Of a stretch of 64,000 nt of DNA, positions 46,921-58,354 are shown piece after piece. The position numbers were made by a program, and so were the translations under genes. Under the pieces are notes generated by a model. That model was not told the origin of the DNA. It was given only the letters and a program-made list of their open reading frames with translations, and did no database searches. Origin of the DNA: Marinomonas ostreistagni (GTDB lineage: Bacteria; Pseudomonadota; Gammaproteobacteria; Pseudomonadales; Marinomonadaceae). The stretch lies in the NCBI RefSeq assembly GCF_016888445.1, contig NZ_JAFEKF010000002.1, positions 868,001 to 932,000 on the forward strand, given 5' to 3'. How positions within the stretch are numbered: position 1 is the first letter of the stretch; each line of letters starts with the position of its first letter.

Positions 46921-48117
46921 CTAGGATTCGTTCAGAGGCTCAGTAGTACCGGCAATGATCACTGCGCGACGGCGACGCGACATCAAGGTAAACATTGCCA
47001 TCAAAATAGCTGGAATCATCAATAAATTGAGGATTTCCCAGCCAAAGATAGAGTGCCAGTAGCCAGCTAATAAGCTAGCAAACGCAGCGCTACTAAAGAC
47101 CAATAAGTCATTTAAACCTTGCACACGCGCTCTATCTTCCGGTAGGTAAGAGCGTGTCAGCAGCGTAGTGGCGCCAATAAAGGTAAAATTCCAGCCGATT
47201 CCTAGCGCGACCAATGCGATTAAAAAGTGCCAGTAAGTAATGCCTAGTTGGTTCAGCAGCACACAGCTAAGCAGTAAGACACAGCCGAGTTGAATGATAG
47301 GATACGTTCCGAAGCGGCTGATTAATTTACCCGTGATAAAAGACGGTAAAAACATCCCCAAAACATGCCACTGAATGACACTTGCGGTACTGCCAAAGTG
47401 AAAGCCACTGTGCTGCATAGCGAGTGGTGTGGCGGTCATAACTAATACCATGACGGCATAGCCAATAGCGCCAGCGGTAAACGCACCAATCAGTTGCGGC
47501 TTTTTCAATAGAGTTTTATAAGGTGTGGGCGTCCCTAGTAGCGCTTTAGATACGGGGGGCTTAAGAGGCAGTAGAGCAATGATAAATGTATTGATGACAT
47601 ACAGCACCAGCAGCGCTGCAAAAGCGCCTAAATAATGGGTGTCTGGTGCCCAGTGTTCGAACCATACGGCCATATTAGGACCTAAAATTGCAGCGATAAC
47701 CCCAGCGCCCATGATTAAGCTAATCGCTTGCGGGCCTTTCTCTTTAGGTGCATTTTCAGTCGCCGCAAAGCGGTATTGTTGGCCAATCCCGATGGCCATG
47801 CCCAACAAAAAGGTTGAGCTGCAAAATAGCCCAAACAGCTGATGTTTGACGGCAAAATAGGCCAGCAAAGCCCCGACGACACCAATCAGGTTGCCGCACA
47901 AAAAGCCTTTTTTACGGCCTAGCCAGCCCATCAATAGAGCTGCGGGAAGTGTGACGCCCATTAACCCTAAAAATTGCAACGCCACAGGCAATGTCGCCCA
48001 TGAGTAATCAGGCGCCATAGATTGTCCAATCAGCGCGGTGACTGAGACTAATAGAATGTTCCCTGTAATGAGAAGTGCTTGACCTAGGGCTAGGCCCCAT
48101 ACGGTAATATTAAGCAT
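46921..48117 (-). CDS. Major facilitator superfamily transporter
   Basis: A 398-residue, 12-helix secondary transporter. The loop 2-3 motif of the family is seen as MGWLGRKKGFLCGN, and a related KLISRFGTYPI lies in the second half. The large hydrophobic content and length are typical. The substrate is unknown; drug/proton antiport or sugar export are both possible. ATG at 48117 is chosen because AAGGAATT lies upstream; the frame continues to 48141. Divergent from the RNase J gene. Confidence 0.85.
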   Translation of the reverse strand: MLNITVWGLALGQALLITGNILLVSVTALIGQSMAPDYSWATLPVALQFLGLMGVTLPAALLMGWLGRKKGFLCGNLIGVVGALLAYFAVKHQLFGLFCSSTFLLGMAIGIGQQYRFAATENAPKEKGPQAISLIMGAGVIAAILGPNMAVWFEHWAPDTHYLGAFAALLVLYVINTFIIALLPLKPPVSKALLGTPTPYKTLLKKPQLIGAFTAGAIGYAVMVLVMTATPLAMQHSGFHFGSTASVIQWHVLGMFLPSFITGKLISRFGTYPIIQLGCVLLLSCVLLNQLGITYWHFLIALVALGIGWNFTFIGATTLLTRSYLPEDRARVQGLNDLLVFSSAAFASLLAGYWHSIFGWEILNLLMIPAILMAMFTLMSRRRRAVIIAGTTEPLNES

Positions 48118-48289
48118 TGGTAATTCCTTTATAGTATCCATTAAGCGTAGATCATTTGATCATTTTTTGCTCAAAACCAATGTAAATGTGCAGCAACTTG
48201 AACTTAATTGGTCTGACTATAAGCCCAGCATGAACTAAGTTCAATTTGATTCGCGTAGAATAGGAAAATAAATATAAAAGGAGAGTTAT

Positions 48290-49645
48290 GTGGAGCAGTT
48301 GATGCCAATGCAAAACGATCTTTGGTTCCTTCCACTTGGTGGTACGGGCGAGATCGGCATGAATTTGAATTTATATGGCCATGATGGCCAGTGGCTAATG
48401 GTCGACTGCGGTGTGTCCTTTAATGAGCCAATCGAAGCAGGATCAGAACGAACTCATGAATTGGTTTGTGCAGATCCTGATTTCATTGCTCAGCAGCGAT
48501 CGCGTTTAGCGGGGATTGTGATTACCCATGCCCATGAAGATCATATCGGCGCCTTACCTTTCCTGTGGCGGCGCTTTCAAGCGCCGGTGTACACCACACC
48601 TTTTACCGCGGAAATTTTACGCCGCAAACTGGCTCAAGTTGGACTATTAGAAGATGTCACTATTCATGAATTACCGATGGGAAGTCGTTTTTCTGTTGGG
48701 CCGTTTGAGTTGCAATGGATTACGCTCACCCATTCGATTCCTGAGCCGAGTGGTTTAATGATCGAGACCCCTGCCGGTAATGTGTTTCATACAGGCGATT
48801 GGAAGATTGATCATAATCCAGTGATTGGTGACAAATTTAGCCCAGCGGTGTTGTCGACGTTGCGCAGTCGTGATGTGACGGCGATGGTTTGTGATTCGAC
48901 GAATGCTTTGAAAACGGGTCATTCGGTGTCCGAGGGCGATTGTTATGAAGCGTTGTTGGAGGTGATTTCGCAAGAGCAAGGGCGTGTTGTCGTAGGGTGT
49001 TTTAGCAGCAACATCGCTCGTTTAGTTTCTTTGGCGCGGATCGCCCAGGCCACTGGTCGTTACCTATGTTTGTTAGGGCGTTCGCTGCAAAATATGGTGA
49101 GCGCGGCCAAAGCCTCTGGTTATTGGCCGGCTGGTTTACCAATGGTGGATAGTGCCCACGTGGGGTATTTGCCCGCACATGAGGTGCTGGCAGTCGCGAC
49201 GGGCAGTCAAGGCGAGCCACGTGCCATGCTTAACCGTATGGCTCACGGTAACTGCTTTGATTTGACGCTTGAAAAGGGCGATCTTGTGCTGTTTAGTGCC
49301 ATGATTATTCCTGGTAATGAAGCATCGATCGAGCGTCTAGTCGCGTCTTTTAAGGCTCAAGGCATTCGCACCTTACAAAGCCACGATACCGAGCTGCCGA
49401 TTCATGTGAGTGGTCACCCGTACCAAGCAGAGTTAGCGAATATGTACGACTGGGTAAGGCCGCAAGTGGCGATCCCGACTCACGGTGAAGCCGCACATAT
49501 GGCAGCCAATGCTCGTATCGCCAAAGAAGCTCATGTGCCACGCCAATTGACAGGACTTAATGGTGACCTGTTTGTCTTAGGCCAAGAGATTGGGGTACGC
49601 AAAAAAGCCGTGACGGCGAAACGTATTGCCCTTGCGCGCAATTAG
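48290..49645 (+). CDS. Ribonuclease J-like metallo-beta-lactamase protein (short form)
   Basis: A 451-residue metallo-beta-lactamase/beta-CASP protein. The N-terminus LGGTGEIGMNLNLYG and the zinc motif THAHEDHIGALPF (H80, H82, D84, H85) match RNase J; downstream zinc-binding residues are in FHTGDWKID and the HVSGH beta-CASP histidine motif. It stops after the catalytic core, lacking the C-terminal domain of about 100 residues found in Bacillus RNase J (about 555 residues). RNase J is uncommon in gammaproteobacteria, where RNase E dominates. GTG at 48290 has AGGAG six bases upstream; the overlapping ATG leads to an early stop. Confidence 0.85.
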   Translation: MEQLMPMQNDLWFLPLGGTGEIGMNLNLYGHDGQWLMVDCGVSFNEPIEAGSERTHELVCADPDFIAQQRSRLAGIVITHAHEDHIGALPFLWRRFQAPVYTTPFTAEILRRKLAQVGLLEDVTIHELPMGSRFSVGPFELQWITLTHSIPEPSGLMIETPAGNVFHTGDWKIDHNPVIGDKFSPAVLSTLRSRDVTAMVCDSTNALKTGHSVSEGDCYEALLEVISQEQGRVVVGCFSSNIARLVSLARIAQATGRYLCLLGRSLQNMVSAAKASGYWPAGLPMVDSAHVGYLPAHEVLAVATGSQGEPRAMLNRMAHGNCFDLTLEKGDLVLFSAMIIPGNEASIERLVASFKAQGIRTLQSHDTELPIHVSGHPYQAELANMYDWVRPQVAIPTHGEAAHMAANARIAKEAHVPRQLTGLNGDLFVLGQEIGVRKKAVTAKRIALARN

Positions 49646-49660
49646 TCCAGATATCGAGCC

Positions 49661-49699
49661 AAAAAAAGCCCATTACGTTGCCGTAATGGGCTTTTTTAT
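49661..49699. terminator. Bidirectional terminator between RNase J-like gene and argC
   Basis: AAAAGCCCATTACG-TTGC-CGTAATGGGCTTTT hairpin with flanking A and T runs on both sides. Confidence 0.95.
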
Positions 49700-49712
49700 A
49701 ACGAAACTTTTA

Positions 49713-50648
49713 TTAAAGCTCGACCGCTAGATCTTCTTGGCAGCCCAGCATTAGGTTAAGGTTTTGCACGGCGGCGCCTGATGCACCTTTGCCTAAATTA
49801 TCAAGCTTGGCACTTAATACAACCGATTGGCCATCTTCGGAAGCAAATACTGCCAGCTCAACTTGGTTGGTATTTTCCAAACCATGCGGCGTCAAAAATG
49901 GTGCATGGCTGTCTTTTACTTCATTAAACGGATGCACCGTCACAAAGCTTTCGGCTGCGTAAGTAGAAGTTAATACTTGGTGTAATGCCTCACCAGTCAT
50001 GCCGTTTGTCAGGGTTAACGGAATGCTGATCAACATACCTTGAGCAAAGTCACCGACACTTGGAATGAAAATCGGTGTGTGTGTTAGCTGAGACCACTTT
50101 TGAATTTCTGGCAAGTGTTTGTGCTTAAAGTTTAAGCCATAGGTCGCGTAGGTTGGCGCGGTTTCATCGCTTTCATAGCGTTCAATCAGTTGCTTGCCAC
50201 CACCTGTGTAGCCTGAGATCGCGTTCACTGTGTAATGGCCATCAGCCGCTAATAGCCCTTGTTCGACCAGAGGTTTCAACAATAGGATGATACCGGTTGG
50301 ATAGCAGCCAGGGTTCGATACAAACTGTGCTTGTTGGATTTGTTGACGTTGGCTTTGATCAAGCTCCGCCATACCGTACACCCAGCCTTCTGCCACACGG
50401 TGTACAGAGCTCGCATCCAGTACGCGACAGCCTTCTTCCTGCGCCAGCGCAACAGTATCTTTCGCCGCGTCATCAGGCAAACATAATACCGTGACGTCGG
50501 CCTCTTTCATCAAACGGCGCTTTTCTTCAACGTCACGTTTTTTTTCTGGATCGATACTGATCACTTCGATCTCTGGGTGATTAACCAAACGTTCGCGAAC
50601 TTGTAGGCCCGTGGTGCCCGTCTCGCCGTCAATAAATACTTTTTTCAT
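49713..50648 (-). CDS. argC: N-acetyl-gamma-glutamyl-phosphate reductase (short type)
   Basis: Third enzyme of arginine synthesis, reducing acetylglutamyl phosphate to its semialdehyde. The 311 residues are the short type 2 AGPR. Motifs: N-terminal FIDGETGTTGLQVRERL, the catalytic cysteine in SNPGCYPTG, and ISGYTGGGKQLIE. Located near argD (52.3-53.5 kb), the following enzyme, but separated from it by the sbmA-like gene. No promoter was identified. Confidence 0.95.
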   Translation of the reverse strand: MKKVFIDGETGTTGLQVRERLVNHPEIEVISIDPEKKRDVEEKRRLMKEADVTVLCLPDDAAKDTVALAQEEGCRVLDASSVHRVAEGWVYGMAELDQSQRQQIQQAQFVSNPGCYPTGIILLLKPLVEQGLLAADGHYTVNAISGYTGGGKQLIERYESDETAPTYATYGLNFKHKHLPEIQKWSQLTHTPIFIPSVGDFAQGMLISIPLTLTNGMTGEALHQVLTSTYAAESFVTVHPFNEVKDSHAPFLTPHGLENTNQVELAVFASEDGQSVVLSAKLDNLGKGASGAAVQNLNLMLGCQEDLAVEL

Positions 50649-50782
50649 GTTTTGTCTCCAAGCAAGCTGATAGCGAATGTACCAGCAGGCAATCTACGAA
50701 TGGGCTAATCATAGCACTGGCGCGATGAGGAAAAAACAAAGCGCCAGTGCCTAGGACATAAATCATCTGATCAAATCAGTGT

Positions 50783-52051
50783 TTACGCTTCTTGAGCGAC
50801 TTCTTCACGGTCGGCGGTTGCGTCGATGGCCGCTTCAAACGCTTTCAAACGTTTATAAATAGACAGCAGCTCGACAATCGTGGTCCAAGAGTTCACCAAA
50901 AATTGGAAAGAGTTTTCAACTTGGTTGAAGGCATTAGAAATACGTTGCATGACACCTAGGGTGAAGGCACCGGCCACAATAGATGGCCCTAATGCGATTA
51001 ATGGCACCAAGACGCCTGCTTGTAAGTAGCCATAACGTACGACGTTGAAGTACAGGTAATGGAAGTACAGGCGGAAGTAGTTTTTACGTACATTACTAAA
51101 CAGCTCATTCAGTTGCACTGGTTGGGCACGATCGGCGTAATCTTCCCCGTAGACCAGCTCCTTACGATAAGCCGCCTCAACTTTTTGGTTTTTAAACTCA
51201 AGACCTGGCAATTTAATCCCTGCGGTCGCCAGCAAAACAGTACCAATAATTGACCACAGAATGGCGACAAACACGAGGGATTGAGGTACTTCACCAATTA
51301 GAGGCAGTTCGGTGACGTAGCTCGATAAGCCCCACAATACGGGCAGGAACGCCAACAGTGTCATAATCGAATCCAAAAAGCGCACACCTAGGCTTTCCAT
51401 AATGCTGGCAAAGCGCATGGTGTCTTCTTGAATACGCTGCGAGGCACCTTCGATGTGACGAACTTTGGGCCACATGGAGGTATAGTAATTATTCATGGCG
51501 GTACGCCAGCGGAACACATAGTGACTGACAAAAAAGTTATTGAAGACTGATACCGTGATCGCGACTAAAGCGATGATGGCAAAGGTCGTGAGCTGGCCGT
51601 AGAAGTCGCTTAGGGTGATCGTATTGGGGTTAGTCAGTGCCTTCTGAATTAGGTCGTAGAAGCTGCCGTACCATTCGTTGATCATCACACTGACTTGCAC
51701 CTGAAACCACGTAATAAAGACAATTAGCGCTGAGCCTAGTACCGACCATTTAGCCCATTTGTGACCGCCAAAAAACATCCATGCGCCGACAAATAGGGCA
51801 TAGCACACCAACATATATTGGTAGAGCCAGACATCGCTGGCAAAAGAGTAGGCTTCTTGAAAAGCTGCTTGTGCAGCCTGATCAGCCCCTTCAGCCAATG
51901 CGCTTGGATAATTAACGCCAAAGAACTGACCAAGGCTTAAGTAAGGACCGAGATCTTGGCCGAAGGTATACCAGCTGATGACGCAAAAAAGTGCCCAAAC
52001 AGCAAACGTTAAGAAAAACAGCTTAGGTTTTGGGAAAAAGGATAAAAACAC
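50783..52051 (-). CDS. sbmA: SbmA/BacA-type peptide transporter
   Basis: A 422-residue inner-membrane protein with about seven to eight helices. The family is recognised by SFFPKPKLFFLTFAVWALF at the N-terminus, WRTAMNNYYTSMWPKVRHIEGASQRIQED (split: WRTAMNNYY, then EGASQRIQEDTMRFA) and the C-terminal FNQVENSFQFLVNSWTTIVE. These transporters import proline-rich peptides, bleomycin and microcins, and B12-like compounds, driven by the proton gradient. The natural substrate here is unknown. It is on the same strand as argD but is separated from it by a terminator. Confidence 0.92.
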   Translation of the reverse strand: MFLSFFPKPKLFFLTFAVWALFCVISWYTFGQDLGPYLSLGQFFGVNYPSALAEGADQAAQAAFQEAYSFASDVWLYQYMLVCYALFVGAWMFFGGHKWAKWSVLGSALIVFITWFQVQVSVMINEWYGSFYDLIQKALTNPNTITLSDFYGQLTTFAIIALVAITVSVFNNFFVSHYVFRWRTAMNNYYTSMWPKVRHIEGASQRIQEDTMRFASIMESLGVRFLDSIMTLLAFLPVLWGLSSYVTELPLIGEVPQSLVFVAILWSIIGTVLLATAGIKLPGLEFKNQKVEAAYRKELVYGEDYADRAQPVQLNELFSNVRKNYFRLYFHYLYFNVVRYGYLQAGVLVPLIALGPSIVAGAFTLGVMQRISNAFNQVENSFQFLVNSWTTIVELLSIYKRLKAFEAAIDATADREEVAQEA

Positions 52052-52209
52052 AGTTTATCTCTCTCTATGGATGAGTAGATTGTGGTAAATGGTTGATTTA
52101 CTTGGCATGACGCTAGAGCTTAAACCAGCCGGCAGGGTTCGACAACTGAGCAGTGCAAACGTTCTGTTAATTAAGTGTATTGATAGACACCTTGGGCCAT
52201 GACCACCAT

Positions 52210-52237
52210 CAAAAAAGCCGCGACGAAGCGCGGCTTT
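52210..52237 (-). terminator. Terminator of argD
   Basis: AAAGCCGCG-CTTCGT-CGCGGCTTT-type hairpin read on the minus strand, followed by T residues (TTTTTTGATGG). Lies just after the argD stop. Confidence 0.88.
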
Positions 52238-52258
52238 GGATAACAGTAAGGTCATGCC

Positions 52259-53482
<1,224 letters not shown>

Positions 53483-53499
53483 TTAATACCTCTTAAAAT

Positions 53500-53530
53500 A
53501 GAGCGGCCCGTGTTGTGGGCCGCTGTTTTA
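53500..53530 (-). terminator. Hairpin between glutamate dehydrogenase and argD
   Basis: AGCGGCCC-GTGTTGT-GGGCCGCT inverted repeat. On the minus strand it ends the glutamate dehydrogenase message and is followed by CTATTTTAAG, a weak T tract. It may allow some read-through into argD. Confidence 0.6.
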
Positions 53531-53533
53531 AGT

Positions 53534-56500
53534 TTATATCAAATTTCTCAACTCACGAATAGCAACAGTTACCATCGAGAGCGACAATTCTGACTCGGTT
53601 TTGATGTCATCAAAGGTCGCATGGTAGTGCTTGATATTATCGTGATTCAGCGATTGCCAGTGCTTCAGACGGCTATCAACATCTTTGATATCGCTACCGG
53701 ACTGAATCGCTTCTTGAGTAATGGTACGCAGAGCGTTATCCACTTCATCACCAAGACCCGCTTTAGCGCGACGCTCCCACATGCCTTCGGCAGGTAGAGC
53801 GCTAACGCTCTGACGTAGCCAGTAAAGCCCTAGATCTCGCTCGAGCACAAAGTAAGTTTGTGCAGTATCGAGTACCTCTTTGTCTGTGGTTGACGATACG
53901 CGAATGATATCCAGACCGTAGAACACGTAAGGCAAGGCACATAAGGTTTGCGCGATGCTGTCTGGGATCCCTTTCTTCTGCAGATCTTGGCTGATAGAAC
54001 TCATGTAGTCTTGGGTTTCTTTGGTCAAGATCGTCGCTAAGTTGTTACGAATGATTTCCACGCCTGGCTTATAAGTATCCGTCAAACGCTGGATTGAAAG
54101 CGTTTCACGTGTGTTACGAATCAACCAAAGTGTGGCGCGCTCAAGCAGGCTTTGAATGCCAATTTGCAGCTTATTCAGTACATCGTTTTCAACCTTGAAG
54201 TCTAGGTCATTGATCGCTTGCCAAATAGCAGGTACATCAAAGATGGCTTCCGCGGCCATGTAGGCGCGCAAAACATTCAATGCTGAGCAACTGGTCTCTT
54301 CTTGAATGTACGTGGTGAAGTAAGACCCCATGCGGTTGCCAACGTTGTTGGTGACGTGCGCAGCGATGATTTCCGCCGCCAGTGGGTGCTCGCTCATGTG
54401 TTCAGAGAAGCGTTCTACCAGTGGTTTCGGGAAGTAGTCTTTAATTTGCGCTTGCAGGTCGGCGTCTTTACCGATGCCATCTTCCACTAACTGTTCAGCG
54501 AACTTGATCTTCGAGTAAGCCAGCAATACAGAGATCTCAGGGCGAGTCAGCCCTTGGCCTTTGCTCATACGTTTTTTGATTTGCGCATCGCTTGGCAAAA
54601 ACTCAATTTCGCGGTTCAAGCGACCTTCACGTACCAAAGAAAGCATTAGGCGCCAGTGGTCAGCGATACGATCCGCTGCATGGGAGTTAACCAACGATAA
54701 TAGATGGCTTTGGCCACGGTTGTGACGTAGTACCAATTCAGCGACTTCGTCAGTCATTTCGGCCAACAACTTGTTGCGCTGTTTCTCTGTCATGTCGCCG
54801 TTTTCAACGATACGGTTCAACAAGATCTTGATGTTTACTTCGTGATCCGAGCTGTCCACACCAGCAGAGTTATCAATGGCATCAGTGCTGACCAAGCCAC
54901 CATTTTGCGCAAACTCGATACGGGCTTTTTGGGTAAAGCCTAGGTTGCCACCTTCACCGATAATCTTGCAGCGCAGCTCATTACCGTTAACACGCAATGA
55001 GTTGTTGCCGCTATCGCCGACTTCGGCATGGGTCTCAGTAGAGGCTTTGGCGTAAGTACCGATACCACCGTTCCATAGTAGATCTACAGGGGCTTTAAGG
55101 ATGTGCGAGATTAAGTCAGTTGGTGCAAGTGACTTAACATTTTCCTCAATGCCTAATGCTTTGCGAATATCTGCATTGATCGGAATCGATTTCGCTGCGC
55201 GGCTAAAGATGCCGCCACCTTTAGAGATCAGCTCTTGGTTATAATCTTCCCAAGATGAACGCGGTAGGTTAAACAAACGCTGACGCTCTTCAAATGAGCT
55301 AGCTGCATCCGGCGTTGGATCAATGAAGATGTGCATATGGTTAAAGGCTGCAATTAAGCGAATATGCTTAGATAGCAGCATACCGTTACCAAATACGTCA
55401 CCGGCCATGTCACCGATGCCGACTGCGGTGAAGTCAGTGGACTGGCAATCGATACCAATTTCTTTGAATTGACGCTTAACCGATTCCCATGCACCACGTG
55501 CAGTGATGCCCATTTTCTTGTGATCGTAGCCATTCGAACCACCGGAAGCGAACGCATCGCCGAGCCAGAAACCGTATTTCTCAGAAATGCTGTTGGCCAA
55601 GTCGGAGAAGGTCGCAGTACCTTTGTCGGCTGCTACCACTAGGTATGGGTCGTCTTCATCGTAACGCTTAACTGACAATGGTGGCACGACTTCGCTTTGC
55701 ACCAAGTTGTCGGTAATATCCAGTAGACCAGAGATAAAGGTGGTGTAACAACGTACCACTTCGGCTTGGACTTCTTCGCGTGAGATGTTTTTCTTCAGCT
55801 GCTTGGCGACAAAACCACCTTTGGCACCAGAGGGTACGATTACAGCGTTTTTCACCATTTGCGCTTTAACAAGGCCCAGTACTTCAGTACGGAAATCTTC
55901 CATACGGTCAGACCAGCGCAAACCACCACGCGCGACTTTACCACCACGCATGTGCACGCCTTCTACCCATGGCGCGTAGACGAAAATCTCGAACTTCGGA
56001 CGTGGTAATGGCACCGCAGGGATTAGGCTTGGATCCAGTTTGAATGAGACGTAGTCTTTAACGTCACCTTCTTCTGATGGTTGGTAGAAGTTGGTGCGCA
56101 ACATTGCTTGGATAACCGACAAGTAATGTTTCAGAATGCGGTCTTCATCTAGGTTAGCGACTTCATCAAACGCCGTTTCAAGATCTTTAAGTAGTTGTGT
56201 GACTTGCTCATCACGAGAAGCATCGTCTAACGATGGGTCAAAACGCTGCTCAAACAGTTGTACTAATAAACGTGCAATAGGCGCATTTTTCTCAAGGGTT
56301 TGCTGCATGTATTGCAATGAGAACGGCACTTGCAGTTGCACCAAGTACTTAGTCACAGCACGTAGCATGGTGACTTGACGCCATGTTAGGGATGCATCCA
56401 GTACCAATGAGTTAAAACGGTCATTTTCTACTCGGCGCTTGAAGACTTGGTTGAAGGCGTTTTGGAAGTCTTCGCGATAGGCTTTTTTATCAAGGCTGAC

Positions 56501-58354
56501 ACCAGGGTTAACGCTAATAGCGAACTCGACAATCCAAGTATTAGCTTGGCCATCACCATTTTGGTCTAACTCGTAAGGGCGAGCTTCCAGTACGCGTAAG
56601 CCCATGCACTCCAAGATCGGTAATACATCAGACAGTACTAGTGTGGTGCCTGCACCGTATACTTTAAAGAAGTAATGGTTTTGTGTTTGACCGACTTGGC
56701 GATACACGTGAGTAGTAATATCACCTTCGTTGGTTAGGCTGTTTAGGCGCTCAAGATCCAATACGGCAGTGTTTGGCGAGAAATCTTCATGGTAGGCTGC
56801 CGGTAAGTATGGCGCGTATTCGTTGTAGAGTTGGTTGCCGTTTTCTTCACCTTGGCTAGTGTGCAGCGCCGCCAGCAATTTATCGTCCCAAGACAGCATG
56901 GCATCCTGCATTTTGCGCTGGATGTCATCAATGTCGACATTAGGGCTGTTCTGTGGATCAGCAATTTGGATGGTGAAGTTAACACGTGCTAACACTTGTT
57001 GTGAGAACTGTACGTTGAATTCTGAGCTGGTGCCGTTGCAGGCGTCCATCAGAATTTCTTGCATCTGAATACGCAGCTCTGTGTTGTAACGATCACGTGG
57101 GACGTACACCAAAACATTTAAGAAGCGGCCATAGATGTCCTTGCGTAAGAACACGCGCAACTGACGACGCTCTTGAATGGCCAAGATACCTTCGATGGTG
57201 TCGTACAGCTCATCCACAGGTGCTTGCAGCATTTCATCACGTGGGTAGCTGTTTAGAATATGTTTAAGGTTTTTACCCTTGTGGCTATTCGGGTCTACCG
57301 CGGCACGCTCAAGGATGGTATCCAGCTTCTTACGCAGCAGTGGGATATCTTGCAGGCGAGCCACGTAAGCAGCAGAAGAATACAAACCAAAGAAGCGCCA
57401 TTCGCCAATCACGTTGCCTTTTTTATCAAAGCGCTTAACACCTAGGTAGTCTAAGTGAACAGGGCGATGAACGGTGGAAATAGCCGTCGATTTAGTCAGT
57501 ACTAGGGCGTTGTTGTGATCGTAAGCCAGTGACGATAGACGCTCATTGAGCACCACATCGTATTTCTCTTTTTTGGTCTTACGGAATGTGCCTAAGGCTG
57601 AATCTTCGACGAATTTAAGGTGTGTTTCGTCTTTTTCTTGAACAAGGTCATAGGCGCGGAAGCCGACAAAGGTGAAATGATCGTTTTCAACCCAGCGTAA
57701 GAAAGCTAAGTTTTCTTGGTGTGCTTCATTATCTTTTAGGTGCGCGATTTTTTCGCAGTCTTTGATGGCTTGGCTCAGTTTGGCTTTCATTTCTGGCCAG
57801 TCATCAACGGTTTGACGAACATCGACAATCGTGTCGAGCAAGCTATCACGGATCACGTCCATCTGCGCAAGATCTGAAATGCGGTCGATTTTGAAACGGA
57901 TCACTGCTTCAGAGTGCTCGTTGTCATCGCCCGAGGCGATAGAAGTTAGCTGGCCTTGATTATCACGGCCCACTTTAATAATCGGGTGGGCGGTAAAGTG
58001 AATAGTGTGGCCTAGACGTACCAGCGCCATATTGAAAGATGATACTAGGAATGACATGTCGTCAGCGACGACTTCCACCACTGTGTGGGTTGACTGCCAG
58101 CTGTGCTCTTCAAAATTAGGGTTGTAGACGCGAACTTTTGGGGTGTTGCTGTCACGTTGTTGCAGAAAATCCCATAGGCAAATGACGGTGCCGTATAGGT
58201 TATCGATTGATTCGTGTTGCATGTCTTCTAGCAACAAATCTTGGAAATACATACCGGCGAACTTAGTCAGTTCTGCCGCAGTTTGCGGGTTAAAGTTATC
58301 GTTAATCTCTGCTTCGATGCGACTAATTAGTTCGCTTTTTTTTGTGTTCGTCAT
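53534..58354 (-). CDS. gdhB: NAD-specific glutamate dehydrogenase (large, GDH-180 type)
   Basis: A 1,606-residue enzyme of the large bacterial NAD-GDH family (about 1,600 residues, as in Pseudomonas GdhB), converting glutamate to 2-oxoglutarate and ammonium. The N-terminal half holds ACT-like domains (VVEVVADDMSFLVSSF and later). The catalytic core is recognisable by RGGLRWSDRMEDFRTEVLGLVKAQ, VPSGAKGGFV, DKGTATFSDLANSISEKYGFW and GIGDMAGDVFGNGMLLS. The reading frame is intact over 4.8 kb. The enzyme mainly works in glutamate catabolism. GAGGATGAG precedes the ATG. Confidence 0.96.
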   Translation of the reverse strand: MTNTKKSELISRIEAEINDNFNPQTAAELTKFAGMYFQDLLLEDMQHESIDNLYGTVICLWDFLQQRDSNTPKVRVYNPNFEEHSWQSTHTVVEVVADDMSFLVSSFNMALVRLGHTIHFTAHPIIKVGRDNQGQLTSIASGDDNEHSEAVIRFKIDRISDLAQMDVIRDSLLDTIVDVRQTVDDWPEMKAKLSQAIKDCEKIAHLKDNEAHQENLAFLRWVENDHFTFVGFRAYDLVQEKDETHLKFVEDSALGTFRKTKKEKYDVVLNERLSSLAYDHNNALVLTKSTAISTVHRPVHLDYLGVKRFDKKGNVIGEWRFFGLYSSAAYVARLQDIPLLRKKLDTILERAAVDPNSHKGKNLKHILNSYPRDEMLQAPVDELYDTIEGILAIQERRQLRVFLRKDIYGRFLNVLVYVPRDRYNTELRIQMQEILMDACNGTSSEFNVQFSQQVLARVNFTIQIADPQNSPNVDIDDIQRKMQDAMLSWDDKLLAALHTSQGEENGNQLYNEYAPYLPAAYHEDFSPNTAVLDLERLNSLTNEGDITTHVYRQVGQTQNHYFFKVYGAGTTLVLSDVLPILECMGLRVLEARPYELDQNGDGQANTWIVEFAISVNPGVSLDKKAYREDFQNAFNQVFKRRVENDRFNSLVLDASLTWRQVTMLRAVTKYLVQLQVPFSLQYMQQTLEKNAPIARLLVQLFEQRFDPSLDDASRDEQVTQLLKDLETAFDEVANLDEDRILKHYLSVIQAMLRTNFYQPSEEGDVKDYVSFKLDPSLIPAVPLPRPKFEIFVYAPWVEGVHMRGGKVARGGLRWSDRMEDFRTEVLGLVKAQMVKNAVIVPSGAKGGFVAKQLKKNISREEVQAEVVRCYTTFISGLLDITDNLVQSEVVPPLSVKRYDEDDPYLVVAADKGTATFSDLANSISEKYGFWLGDAFASGGSNGYDHKKMGITARGAWESVKRQFKEIGIDCQSTDFTAVGIGDMAGDVFGNGMLLSKHIRLIAAFNHMHIFIDPTPDAASSFEERQRLFNLPRSSWEDYNQELISKGGGIFSRAAKSIPINADIRKALGIEENVKSLAPTDLISHILKAPVDLLWNGGIGTYAKASTETHAEVGDSGNNSLRVNGNELRCKIIGEGGNLGFTQKARIEFAQNGGLVSTDAIDNSAGVDSSDHEVNIKILLNRIVENGDMTEKQRNKLLAEMTDEVAELVLRHNRGQSHLLSLVNSHAADRIADHWRLMLSLVREGRLNREIEFLPSDAQIKKRMSKGQGLTRPEISVLLAYSKIKFAEQLVEDGIGKDADLQAQIKDYFPKPLVERFSEHMSEHPLAAEIIAAHVTNNVGNRMGSYFTTYIQEETSCSALNVLRAYMAAEAIFDVPAIWQAINDLDFKVENDVLNKLQIGIQSLLERATLWLIRNTRETLSIQRLTDTYKPGVEIIRNNLATILTKETQDYMSSISQDLQKKGIPDSIAQTLCALPYVFYGLDIIRVSSTTDKEVLDTAQTYFVLERDLGLYWLRQSVSALPAEGMWERRAKAGLGDEVDNALRTITQEAIQSGSDIKDVDSRLKHWQSLNHDNIKHYHATFDDIKTESELSLSMVTVAIRELRNLI

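Noticed and set aside
52055..52255. 66-codon minus-strand frame between argD and the sbmA-like gene
   Set aside because: It contains the argD terminator hairpin and has no ribosome site.
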